DNA of 64,000 nt, taken from positions 1,041,474-1,105,473 of the forward strand of contig NC_088298.1 in assembly GCF_032854445.1 (NCBI RefSeq). The letters run 5' to 3'. Below are positions 10,745 through 21,363 of this stretch, piece after piece. Below the pieces are notes generated by a model, which did not search any database, was not told where the DNA came from, and saw only the letters and a program-made list of their open reading frames with translations. This DNA comes from Liolophura sinensis. Its lineage: Eukaryota > Mollusca > Polyplacophora > Chitonida > Chitonidae. Made by a program: the position numbers and the translations under genes. The first letter of the stretch is position 1. The number at the start of each line of letters is the position of its first letter.

Positions 10745-10935
10745 AGTGGCGATAAAATGTCTCCGGCGGCAGACCCCCTGCTTATTTACGGGGGTCTCAA
10801 GCGGCGGCCCCCAAACCCCTTGCCTTTTGGACGCCCTATTGTCAGATCCTGGCTAATGCCCTGCCCCCGGGGCTCTCGAGACATAACATGGGGGTTGCCC
10901 TGGGCACCTCCCCAGAACATCATTCGGAAAGAGCG
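10745..10935. other. GC-rich block, possible DNA-transposon tip
   Basis: It starts 'cagtggcgataaaatg', a hAT-like tip, and is rich in short G/C inverted motifs (agaccccctg/cgggggtct). No matching opposite end was found, so the assignment is weak. Confidence 0.25.
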
Positions 10936-11236
10936 TTTTTAAGTTCATGCCGAGCTAGTTTTCGGCCGCGATCTATAAGCTGTTTTTTCGTGCTTCCATC
11001 GATCTCTACGGCGTTGAATGCCTTACGAGACTAAGCGCGTATCTCCTGTTTCAGATCAGGGTGGTTCTTGAGCTCCTGAACGACTTGCTTGAACTCTGCG
11101 TCCGAAATAACACCATCAGATAATGCCGTAGATACCTGCGCACGGATGCAGTTTGGCCTCGGCCAACAGCCGTATATCGTTATGTTTCTTGGCCTTTGCG
11201 TGAAGTCGGCGGCTAACGAATTTCCCGGCGACATTT
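10936..11236 (-). mobile_element. Polinton-like fossil fragment, C-terminal part of an element protein
   Basis: Reverse-strand peptides ALSDGVISDAEFKQVVQEL and GSTKKQLIDRGRKLARHEL resemble the C-terminal region (LSDG.ISD.EF..) of uncharacterised proteins that recur in aquatic invertebrate genomes, often near Polinton-like genes; that link is recollection, not a search. It has the same strand as the polymerase fossil at 21.36-23.55 kb, and the Harbinger element lies exactly between them. It is broken and partial. Confidence 0.45.
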
Positions 11237-12827
11237 AAGACACGTTGTAAGTAGATCGAATAGAAACTGTGCACTTACTCCAATGCAGAAAGTGTTGATT
11301 ACTCTTCGTTTTTTGGCAACTGGGAAAATGAAGCTATGCAATGGTGATGACATGGGAGTCTCACAGCCGACTGTATCTAGGGCTATCACAGCTACTGTAA
11401 GAAGTCTATCTTCAAACCGGCTAATTGCTCAGTTCATTCGTTTTCCACTGACAGCTCGCGAAATCCGTGAAAAACAGGAAACGTTCAAAAAAATGGCCTG
11501 GGTCAACACATGACGCTCGAATTCTGGCTAAAAGTGGACTGAGACAGCTTTTGGAAAACCACCACGCACCCATACACACTCATTTGATCGGAGATAGCGG
11601 GTACCCATCTAAACGCTGGCTTCTTACCCCTTTCCTCAGGCCACTACCCGGCCCTCAAACAAATTACAACAGGTATTAAAATATCACCTAACTGAGCTTC
11701 GTATCGCGAACATTGAGTTGCAAGCATGGGAATTTTCCGTCTTTTTTTTGTATGAAACTGTCGTTTCTGAGATTCGTATACATCCGGTGAGAAAATAGGG
11801 GAGGGGGGGGGGGTGAAGAGCTTGAATCTGACCTGAGCAAGAGTTTCAAACCTGCATTGACTTTATTTAATATCTGTAATCTTTCACTTCATCTGGTCTT
11901 CCGACTTCCCGAGTTGCGCGTATCGGGCATTCGTGTACTGCCGTAAACTGAAGTGATATTTGGTTGTCGCAATCCGGACAACCCCATTCCCATAAGACAT
12001 GTACAGAAACTAAATGATACAAATAGAAGTGGAGATTGACCTGCCTTCGAGACTGTGTGAACCAGAGCGAGTACAGTTTTCGGTAGTCGTTAAACCGGAA
12101 ATCGCCAACCGCGTGTGCGTGAAGGTCGGTCCGTGAAGGTCATCGTCGTCCGGAAAGAAATTGTATCGATCGATCAAAGATAGATGTGAGTACTCCCTGA
12201 ATTTCAAATAGTCAGAAATATATCTTCTTTATAAATGTGTAAATGTAACTTTTGTGTGACGTTCTGCGTGTTTTACACACAGTGAAGATAACATTTCTAA
12301 ATCTGTCTCCTCTGCTTGATACTGAGTGAACTTCTCCAAAGTTGTCTCCCCTGAATATTGGGTTACGAAAACAGCAGGCTTTTGAATTGATTGATCAAGA
12401 CAACGAAATATTTTTATTCAACAAATCTGAGTATTTGATTTATGAATAGTGAGACAGATTACATTATAATTAACAGTGTTAGTAGTCTCCTATCGGCGGA
12501 ATAGAAGGGGACTTTACTTCAGGGTTGCACTCTCTCTGTCTGACCCATCTCTGTAGGCTATCTATTCTTTCTAATTTTATTTTTGTTTTACTTTTTGATA
12601 TTTTACTGAGACTTGGTATACAGGTCAATTATGAGTAACTGTCATATGTTGCATAACCAATTGAAGTTTAAGAAAAATTTGCAATTTTTTTTCTCAAGGT
12701 AATTACCAGTTTTCCCACTTTCTGAGCTTAGAAAATTTCACACAAAATAGGAGAGTTTTCCATATGTTGCTTTGCATTTAAACAACATTTGTTTATATTT
12801 CAGATACTAGTAGTTGGATTGACAAGC

Positions 12828-15800
12828 ATGTCAATCAACAGGGTAATTGTTGAAAGGGGAAAACAGGATGTCAAGGCTATTGATAAAAACCTTAAAAACA
12901 AATGGAACTGGAACTGGTTGGAACGCTCTGTGGCTGGCACATTCCTAGATCATTGCATAAGAAAGCTTGATACACCAGGCATGGCTTTCTGTATATGGTG
13001 CGCATCCGACATTAATTATGCCAGCAGAGGATGGAAAGCTATTGAAAAGCATTGCACCGTTAAGAAACATGAAGACAACTTAAAAATCAGACAGACAAAT
13101 TACACTATTATGGGTGAGTCTGTTACAAATTTCTCTGTTTATTCATGCTTTATCTCTTGTTCATAGTTACATGTTGATATTTTGTTTATTGTTTGACTGA
13201 TAAAAATTTGCAAATTTGTTAACAGTTGTACTTGTTAATATGAATTTTTCATTTCGACACTGACGAATCCCGAGACACTGAACATATCACTGGCCCGGGA
13301 GAGACTCGAGTCTCACTCGGATCAGTGATATTTTCACTGGTCTCTGGATTTTTCAATGTCGGAAATTCATATTGATTCTCCTGAAGAAGATTGTAACTAA
13401 CAGTTGTTCTTGTTGCTTGCAGTGTTCAATTTTGTCATTAAAGCATGGTTTTGTTTATAGACAATGCTTCAAGTATGTACTCCAGTGTGATCAGCCGTTG
13501 ATTAAGTTGAAGTAGATGCGGTTGGATATTGAGTCTGCGTCGCAAGAAATAAAAAGGTTAATTATATATCACTCTCTTATAAGTATATTTACTTCAGTTG
13601 TAAATTTTTATTTATGTTAAATCGACAGTTCATTGTGACTTATTGTATTCCTGTTTATCAGTATATGACATGTGAACAATAAATAATTATACATCTGTAC
13701 AGAGCTAAGCCATATTCTTTGTATTACCCATAGCCCTGTAAACGTGTTGAACATTTTCCTAATATATTGGTGTTATATCATTCCAAGTGTAATTCTGTCA
13801 GCGTTCACATTTACAAACGCCCATAAACACTTCGTCAAATACAATCGAAGGATACATTATTCCATCACATGCACGATCATTGATGATTATTAAAATGCTC
13901 GTAATTTTTTCATTTTTAGCAACTTCAAGTGAATCTCCTGCCTTATACAGTGTTCATCCAATGTTTGGCAAGGCAGGATTATCAGGGACAACACCTGTAC
14001 CGAAACCAGCAGTACCCGTCGGTGATAGAAAAACCAATAATGAGGCCATGTTGCTCGCTTTTGTGGCTGACAACTCTCTTCCATTCACATTGGCACCAAA
14101 GTTACTGAACCTGACAAAAGCTTTGGCTAGCGATCCAAAAGCACTGAACAGTATGTCCATGTACAGGACCGCGGCATCCTATAAGACGCGGCTTGGCTTA
14201 GGGAAAGCATTTGAAGAAGATTTAGTAGAGGACTTGAAAAGGAACAAATTCTCCATGAACATAGACGAAGCGACTTCAGAGACACTGCACAAGATATTAA
14301 CGATACTTGTTAGCTACTACTCTGAGGAGAAAGAACAGGTGGTTGTGAAACATCTACAGTCCATGTCTATGATACGAGTCAACAGCCTCTCCTTATTTTC
14401 TGTCATCGATTCTCTCTTGGGTACTCACAACATCTCTTGGCATAATGTGATGTCTGTGTTGATGGACACCTGCAATGTAATGAGAGGGACGAAAACAGGT
14501 TGGTACTTGCAAATGCTGCCCTTGGTAATGATATATTTAATGAACAAGATGGGGAAGACTTAGTTCTCTATTTCTACTAAGTGTTTTTGTTTCATAATTT
14601 TAGAACAGTAAATTTATAGGTGTGATAGATATCATTATGTTTTGACAAAGTATTCAATTTCCACTACTCTGCTCTGTTTTAGGTGTAGAAGTACGAATCA
14701 GAGAAGGCCCAGCACCACATCTGCTTGACATTGATGGTGACACGGTACATCACGCTCACAATGCTGCTAAGAAATTTAGCCAGGTGTTTGATAAGTACCT
14801 GGAAAAGTTATACACTGACTTGTACAACGACTTCAAGTGGTCACCAGATTTACGAGACGACTTAAAGGAACTGTGTTTGCTCCTGGGTGTGACATTTGCC
14901 ATTCCTCAACGTTATGTAGCAACCAGATGGCTGTCGGTGTATGACGTAAGCCTAGACACTATACGAATGCTAGATGCATTAACAGTATTTTATTACTCTT
15001 TCTTACCACAAACAGATCGTGTACAGTTCCTTCGCCTCTGTGTTGAAGTTTACCAGCGAAAGAACGTGAGTGAACTAGCTCGTGCTCGTATCAGACAGAT
15101 ACAGAGTACTCTTCAAAAAAAGAACTTGACCGAAGATGGAAAAGCGAGGAAAGGTCGACTGACAGAGAAGATTTTCTTGAAAAGAAAACAAACGCAGCTG
15201 AACATGATGTTCTACTCTGATGTCCTACCACTGGTGAAAAAGTATGTGATGGTCTTTCAGAACCCAGAACCTCTCATCCACAAACTCCACGATGAACAGT
15301 TGCAACTGACAAAGACTTCCTGTCCTGTTTCGTCCCACCAGAGAAGGTCAACAAAACCTCTAAACAGCTGAAGTCGCTCAACCTCCCTGACAAGGATAAT
15401 CAACTATCAGATGACCTGGTTTTCTTTGGCGGCGAGAAGGTACAGAAAATCCTAAAAGAAGCAAAGAAACAGGACTCGGTTGTAGAGGATTTCAAGAAGA
15501 AAGCCAAAGCTGCCTATATTGCTTGTGGTGCTTATTTGCTAAAGAAGATGCCATTTGGCAATCGTCTCCTAAGAAACCTGTCTTCACTTGACCCATTATG
15601 CAGAGGCCATAAACTTGCCATGAAGTACATGGAAAACCTGCCTACAATTGTTACAAACGTGCTGAAAGAAGAAGAGAAAGGTTTGTTTTCCTCGGAAGTG
15701 AGGCGGTTTCATGTTGATGACAGTCTGCCATCTTATGAACCCAATACACGACTAGGCACATGGTGGACATTAGTGTTCAAGAGTGGCAAATATCCGTTAT

Positions 15801-16288
15801 TGTCAAAGATGACAGCAGCTTTGATTGGGTGTTTTCATGGGCCACAGGTTGAGAGCTCATTCAGTGTGATGAACTACGTACTGGACAGTCACTCAGCCAA
15901 AATGAAGATTCCCACATTCAATGCCATACAAACTATCAAGTACACTCTCAAAGTAGCTGACAAATGTTCTGTTGATTACTTCCGCAGAAATGATTACCTT
16001 CATGATCCTATCAATATGAAAGTTGTCCAGACCATACGGGGAGCTGCAAAGGATTACAAACAAGAGAAAGAGGTGGCTCGTTTGGCGTTAGAGGAGAAAA
16101 AAGCTGTACACTCCGTAACCCAAGAAAAGGCGATCAGCAAAAAGCAATCCGTATTGTTGGCAGGGAAAGCTTCCAAACGGGCTAGGAATGCTCACCTTCG
16201 GGGTGTTCTGGAGAAGCTAGCAGCTAAGAAGAGGGCAGGGGTACCAGCCACAGATACCAGTCCGAGGAAGAAGGCCAAACGTGTTTGA
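12828..16288 (+). pseudogene. hAT-family transposase gene, three coding exons, one frameshift
   Basis: Exons at 12828-13113 (donor ATGG|gtgagt), 13920-14498 (acceptor tttttag, donor ACAG|gttggt) and 14683-16288 join in phase. Exon 1 follows an acceptor at 12803 and carries a BED/C2H2-like finger (CIWCASDINY, then H...H). Exon 2 has NIDEATSE (first catalytic Asp) and LMDTCNVMRG (second). Exon 3 has TRWLSVYD and, near its end, PQVESSFSVMN with the catalytic Glu, then a Lys-rich tail ending KKAKRV. One base is lost near 15310-15318: the peptide before it ends QLTKT and DFLSCFVPPEKV follows in the next frame. All three acidic residues are present, so the copy is young or long maintained. It sits wholly inside the Harbinger transposase intron. 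Its termini were not resolved. Confidence 0.85.
13237..13373. repeat. Foldback (MITE-like) element in hAT intron 1
   Basis: aatatgaattt at 13237 pairs with aaattcatatt at the right end. The arms, about 55 bp each and imperfect, include 'catatcactg' against 'cagtgatatt', around a GC-rich centre. Copies of 'aacagttgt-cttgtt' flank it at 13221-13236 and 13401-13416, which may be a duplication. Confidence 0.6.
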
Positions 16289-16599
16289 TGGGATGGGAAG
16301 CTGACGGTGTTAATATGTATATACAATTGTTGTAAATAATCAGTAAAAATGTTGTGACAGTGTGAGGCTATGGAAATGGCCCTATCCGTGAATTTGTAAA
16401 TATGTGAAGTCCTGACTGAACTTTCCAGAAGTGAAGGTGTGTCATTGACCAGAAAAAAAGCGGCCAATTTGGAAGGTAACATTTGTGAAAAGTAACTAAC
16501 ATATGAAAGCTTTTATTGTATGTTAGGGTAACTGAAGAAGATCCAAGAAAAACACTTTTTTTTTCACCTATGGTCACGAAACATTGTTATTTCATCTAA

Positions 16600-16700
16600 A
16601 ATTCGCCTACCGGCGATAGGGGGCGCTGCCCCCCTCTCGTGCTCTCCCCCCGCTAAAGCGCAAGCGCTCTCGGCTCCGGCGCTTTCGCGCCGTCAATTTA
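16600..16700. other. GC-rich inverted motifs 3' of the hAT gene
   Basis: 'ccggcgatagggggcgctgcc' and 'aaagcgcaagcgctctcgg' form local hairpins. The composition differs sharply from the AT-rich flanks and resembles a transposon tip, possibly the right end of the hAT. No left match was found near 11.7 kb. Confidence 0.35.
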
Positions 16701-16937
16701 TCAGTCTTTTTTATTATCACCTGTTCCCATGCCTGGAGTTGTTTCCCTTGATATTCATTGGCGGCGCATACTTTTCTGTATTCGGTAATTGTCGGGAATT
16801 TTTTTTTTTTTTTGAAAAAAAATATATCCTCATTTCAAACACTTGAGTTTTTATAAAGATGCATAATTACTGAAATGTAAACATTATAAGAGTTCATCGC
16901 AAAAATTTGATGAAGGCATAAATCCTTCCTCACAACA

Positions 16938-17020
16938 GGGGAGATAATTGGTATAGTGGTTAAGTTGGACCGTCTCATAATCCTGATATTCTGAGATCGA
17001 ATCTCATTTGTGGAAAGTTA
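16938..17020 (+). other. tRNA-like sequence, not a functional tRNA
   Basis: It has an A-box-like 'taattggtatagtgg', a CAT anticodon-like loop in 'gtctcataatcc', and a B-box-like 'gagatcgaatctc'. The 3' side does not pair with the 5' 'ggggaga', so it is a tRNA-derived remnant. Confidence 0.45.
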
Positions 17021-17863
17021 TTTTTTGGCAGGTTTTTTTTTAAACTCTGGATAAAATGATTTGTTCATTTTGTTACATTTTAGGTCCCACAAACGGACAC
17101 GTAGTGTAGTTGAAAGGGGTATAGGCCTGTTGAACAGAAGATTTCATGTATTGCATGGAGAAATAAGGATGTCACCAGACAAAGCCTGCCAAATAATTTT
17201 GGCATGCGCTGTTCTGCATAATATCTGCAAATTGAGACAAATACCTCTTCCAGGTAATGAAGAGGAGGATGAAAATAATGGAGGTGATCAACAAGGGGAT
17301 GGTGTCATTGCTCCAGATGCCAATGTTGAAGGCGTTCGATACAGACAGCAATTTGCCGAAACTCATTTTTGAATTTATTATTGACTGATCGGCCTGTTGA
17401 CTGTGACTTCTCCCTCTTTCACTCAATCTCATGCTGTATGTTCTTTGTGAAAACACATTGTGTTCAAAGTAAGCCTCTGTTTTTGTTTAGCTCACCTATC
17501 CCATTGTCATACTAGTGATATATTAAACTGTTATTCCCTTACACATCCAGTCGAATGAATATGTAAGTGGTCTCTCTTTTTTTCTGTGAATAAACAAACA
17601 CAATAGTTGATACTTTACTAAAAGAAAAAAACTTACGTTTATTAAATATGAAATGGAATATGCTTGAGTTTGATTCCACTGCGTGCCTTGCATACTGCTT
17701 CACGATATCCCAGCCATGTAATGGCAGCCAGTTTATATCCAGGGCAAGCAACACTGAATCACATCACTTGTTCAGTTAATGTTAATTGCCCGAGCTTGGT
17801 CAATACTAGATGACAATACTTCCTGCAGTTTCAGTACGTACTGACGGTTCCTCAGTGTTAAGA

Positions 17864-18111
17864 GGCCTCCGTGGCTCAGTCGGTTAGCGCGCTAGCGCAG
17901 CGTAATGACCCAGGAGCCTCTCACCAATGCGGTCGCTGTGAGTTCAAGTCCAGCACATGCTGGCTTCCTCTCCGGCCGTAAGTGGGAAGGTCTGCCAGCA
18001 ACCTGCGGATGGTCGTGGGGTTCCACCGGGCTGTGCCCGGTTTCCACCCACCATAATGCTGGCCGCCGTCGTATAAGTGAAATATTCTTGAGTACGGCGT
18101 AAAACACCAAT

Positions 18112-18142
<31 letters not shown>
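17864..18142 (+). mobile_element. Full-length tRNA-derived SINE with target duplication
   Basis: It starts 'ggcctccgtggctcagtcgg' with A box (tggctcagtcgg) and B box (gagttcaagtcc), continues through the conserved body to 'aaacaccaatc', and ends in a poly-A of about 30. A 12-bp target duplication tcagtgttaaga lies at 17852-17863 and 18143-18154. It would be transcribed by pol III and mobilised by a LINE. The sharp duplication and long tail make it the youngest SINE here. Open frames across it are artefacts. Confidence 0.93.
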
Positions 18143-18145
<3 letters not shown>

Positions 18146-18753
18146 GTGTTAAGATTGCAAGTGTTGTAATCCAAGGACACCAAAGCTAAGTGACAAGTTA
18201 CTGACTGACTTTTGTCAGACATTATCTGCAAGAAAATGGCAGAATCCAGGTTTACACTCACATCCTCAAAGCTGAAGCACTATGATCTTGACAAGACAGC
18301 TTAAGGCTAAGACTCAACTGATTTTCCCCTGGGGTATTTTAGCTGTACAATTATACTTCAAAAATGCTAATAATATCTGATATTACAATTATTCAAATAC
18401 ATATTTGTTTACATACAGAGGGCCAATATTTCAGGAGCTGTCTTGCTTCCTATCGGCATTCATTAGTACCTGACAGGAAAAATAAATTTATTCCATAAGC
18501 CCATGGTAAATTAATACACCCTTTATTGCAAGTTAAACTAATATAATACAGAAGAGAAAGCCAAACTGAACAAACCTGAAGTGAAAGAGACTCACCAGAC
18601 ATACATGGCTGAATACAAGTACATTTTGATGGGCAAGTTGGAAAAGAAAAATATTACATGGAAGTAGTGACAGACATGCTAAATACCTTTATCACAAACA
18701 TCAAGGATCTCAGGGAGAAATGCAGTAAAAGTGACACAATATTTTCATTTAAT

Positions 18754-21099
18754 TTATTCTTCTTGGTTTCTTTCTTGCAATTTCATTTCATAATACTGAA
18801 TTTGAAGTTTGAGTTTTTTGATCTTAAGGTTCTGAATAATCTCGGCCTTGCTTGGGTTTGGAAGTGCTTCATGCTGAACCACTGGTGCGCCAGGTGAAGG
18901 TACCTCCACTAGAGCCTGTAGGTGGGTGATGTCCACTGCCTGACTGGCACTAGGGCGAGCATCCAAATATGTGATGGGCAAAGGTGCTGGTGGAAAGTAT
19001 GGCATGTCAGTTGTGCTGAAATGTAGACATATACATTTTTCTATACAAAACATACATACTATATCAATAATACAGTTATACAACTATAACTGACCCTTTA
19101 AAGAAACTTAAGTTGGTGGGACTTTTAAACAACAGATACAACTCAAGTTGAATAAAACATAGTAATTATTTTGAGAAAACCAAAATTGGATTTAGAAACT
19201 TTTTAAACTTGCTTAACACAACATATATCTGAAGCACTGTGATAAATACCAAATTTACTCATTCATTTTAAGATATCATTGTACATTGCATTTTGAGAAA
19301 AATTACTTACTGAGATTCATTAAGTTGAATTAAGGTGGAATGTATGCCATCACCAACTCCCCCAAGACAAACATTGTTCTCCCCTAGAATGGACATTACC
19401 ACCTCAGCTATAGCACTTAATGGCTTTAGTGATGGTCCTCCAGCTGTAAAATAAAATAGTATATGCCCAAATAATAAGATCTTTCTTTGTATTTGATCTC
19501 AAATCATTTTAGACTTACTGTTGATGATGCAATCAATGATTTTGACAATAGGTTTTGTTATAAATAAAGATTATGTTTCAAAGTAACAATTATGTACTAC
19601 CAGTCAACTTGCAAAAAAAAATTAATATGAAAAATCTTTTGAACTTTCAATTCAGTGAAAGTTGACATTGAGTTGTTTAGAAATAAAAAAAATAATACAA
19701 ATAGGCCAATGGGGCACAGATGGTCTCTGGGTCAAAGTTTGAAACCTCAACACATGAGAACATACAAAGTGTGCAAGTGTTGGGGCAGGTTAAATGGTCT
19801 GTTTGCTAGGTGAATATAATGCATAAATCACTGATTATGTAACAAACAGAAAGTGATTTGTTTTGATTTATTTTATTTATTTGATTGGTGTTTTACGCTC
19901 ACTCAAGAATATTTCGCTTATACGACGGTGACCAGCATTATGGTGGGAGGAAACCAGGCAGAGCCCGGGGAGAAACCCAAGACCATCCACAGGTTTCCGC
20001 CGACCTTCCCACGTATGGCCGGAGAGGAAGCCAGCATGAGCTGGACTTGAACTCACAGCGACTGCATTGGTGAGAGGCTCCCAGGTCATAGCGCACTAAT
20101 CAACTGAGCCACGGCAGCCCCATGATTTGTTTTATGTCATACTTAACAACGTCTTGGTTATTAGATTAATCCTCACCTATTCTAAAATTTCATTTATGAC
20201 ACAAATCGAAATATAGGTCTATTTGAATGAGTCTTTGTCTGTGGTAGTGCTTGGTATAAAAATGATATCTGGCTCATTGATAATTTTACATCTAGTCTCC
20301 ACAGTTTGGAGTAGTACCTACATTTGCATTTTAATTTAAATAAATCAGTTTCCCTCGTACATAAATATTCTTAAGCTTAATAAATGAACTGTTTTCACTC
20401 ACTTTACAAAAATCTAGTCAATAAAGGCCAAGTTTATCATCCTAATTTAATGTGTCTTTCACTTTGATCATTTGCAATATTATTTTTTCCAGTGCACTAC
20501 ACTCCATACACCCCCTCAACTTCAAGTAAGAACTATGGTTTTAATTATACTCTGTGCCATTTTTGTTTTAGTACAATGTTTAAATCCTAGTCAATGTTTA
20601 GCTGCATTTATGAGAGATAATCGAGCCGACAGCTCTCGAATTCCGGGTACAAACGGTTGAATTGGATTAGTTTTCAAAGGCAGTCTCGACGGTTGATTAT
20701 TCAGAAAATAACTCCCGAAACTAAAGTTTAGCGAGACTTGGTCTAATCTTATAATTATAGAATACCGTTACACTATTCCAATTAAATATTTTACATAAAA
20801 TAATTTAAGTTTACATACCCGTCGCACACTGCGCTTTCTTGTAGGCCGAGATTTCCGATTTGGTTTGGGAGAAAATATTGTGCCACTTTTTCCCCACTTC
20901 TTCTTGTGACCGCTTGACGTCTGTGAACGAGGAATTCAACCTGTCCGTCACCAACTTCCATGTAGTTTTTTTTCTTTTCTGAGATCAATCCTGGACCCAG
21001 CTTGCCCCTCAGTATGTCCTTGTATTGTGCCATGTATTTGGCGAGGCTCAAACACTCGTCGTTTGACCAGTTCGGCTTTCTTTTCCCTTTTTTCTCCAT
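18754..21099 (-). pseudogene. Harbinger Myb/SANT-like DNA-binding partner, three exons, one frameshift
   Basis: Exon 1 (21099-20819) starts MEKKGKRKPNWSNDECLSL, a Myb/SANT-like helix pattern. After a run of eight A's the frame slips; the shifted frame reads WKLVTDRLNSSFTDVKRSQ then EEVGKKWHNIFSQTKSEI, the rest of the domain. The exon ends at donor ACGG|gtatgt. Exon 2 (19443-19311, acceptor tttacag, donor TCTCA|gtaagt) reads AGGPSLKPLSAIAEVV. Exon 3 (19015-18754, acceptor atttcag) is Pro-rich, then a Lys/Gln-rich helix ending LQERNQEE. All phases agree. In Harbinger elements such a protein helps recruit the transposase to the ends and to the nucleus. It is convergent with the transposase gene. 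One homopolymer frameshift could be real or an assembly error. Confidence 0.82.
19865..20122 (-). mobile_element. Full-length SINE in reverse orientation
   Basis: It is the same family as 17864-18142: the minus strand runs from 'ggggctgccgtggctcagtt' through the body to a short AT-rich tail. The target duplication tgatttgtttt is at 19854-19864 and 20123-20133. It lies in intron 1 of the Myb/SANT gene. It is more diverged than the other copy. Confidence 0.9.
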
Positions 21100-21199
21100 G
21101 TCAGATTGTGCTTACATCGAAATGTCGTCTGCTGCTCACGTGACATTATGATGTACCAAAATTACCTTTATTATTAGAGACCTCTCTCGTTGCTACGGG

Positions 21200-21363
21200 A
21201 CACGCGCTTGAGAAAAACTTATCTTTTAAGTATTTTCTTCTCTAAGAATCGTGTTAAGAAATTTTATGAATGCATTCTTAAATATTTTCTTAGCTAAGAG
21301 TAACTTCTATACTTAAGTATAAATTCTTAGCTAAATCTTAAGAATCTTTATGAATACGGGCCC
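21200..21363. mobile_element. Right terminus of the Harbinger element
   Basis: On the minus strand it begins gggcccgtattcataaag, the familiar Harbinger-type tip, followed by many subterminal 'cttaag'/'ctaagaa' motifs. The tip abuts polymerase coding sequence of the Polinton-like fossil at 21364, which shows what was hit. A matching left tip was not found near 11.25 kb, so that end was probably lost. Confidence 0.75.

Larger units (their letters stand above)
11283..17372 (+). pseudogene. Harbinger (PIF) transposase gene, two-part, interrupted by a hAT in its intron
   Basis: Part one (11283-11672) has the HARBI1 N-terminal pattern (LRFLATG, then VSQPTVSRAI), then jumps to WPGSTHDARIL, HLIGDSGYP and a terminal LRPLPGPQTNYNR. 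About 80 residues between are missing, including the first catalytic Asp (IDGTH in the family), and the reading frame shifts at the join. Part one stops at donor AACAG|gtatta. Part two (17084-17372), after acceptor 'acattttag', gives [20 protein letters not shown] with the catalytic Glu (VVER), then CAVLHNIC, and ends in TGA. The phase across the splice is exact (AG|G = Arg). The 5.4-kb intron holds the hAT gene. The partner Myb/SANT gene lies downstream on the other strand. The 5' end and left terminus are not seen. It is a dead copy. Confidence 0.85.

Noticed and set aside
16938-17020. tRNA gene with CAT anticodon
   Set aside because: A and B box-like motifs are present but the acceptor stem does not pair and the D arm is irregular, so I call it tRNA-like only.
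17905-18110. Protein-coding ORFs on both strands over the SINE
   Set aside because: They fall entirely inside a SINE with target duplications; similar frames appear over the other SINE copy at 19.9 kb.
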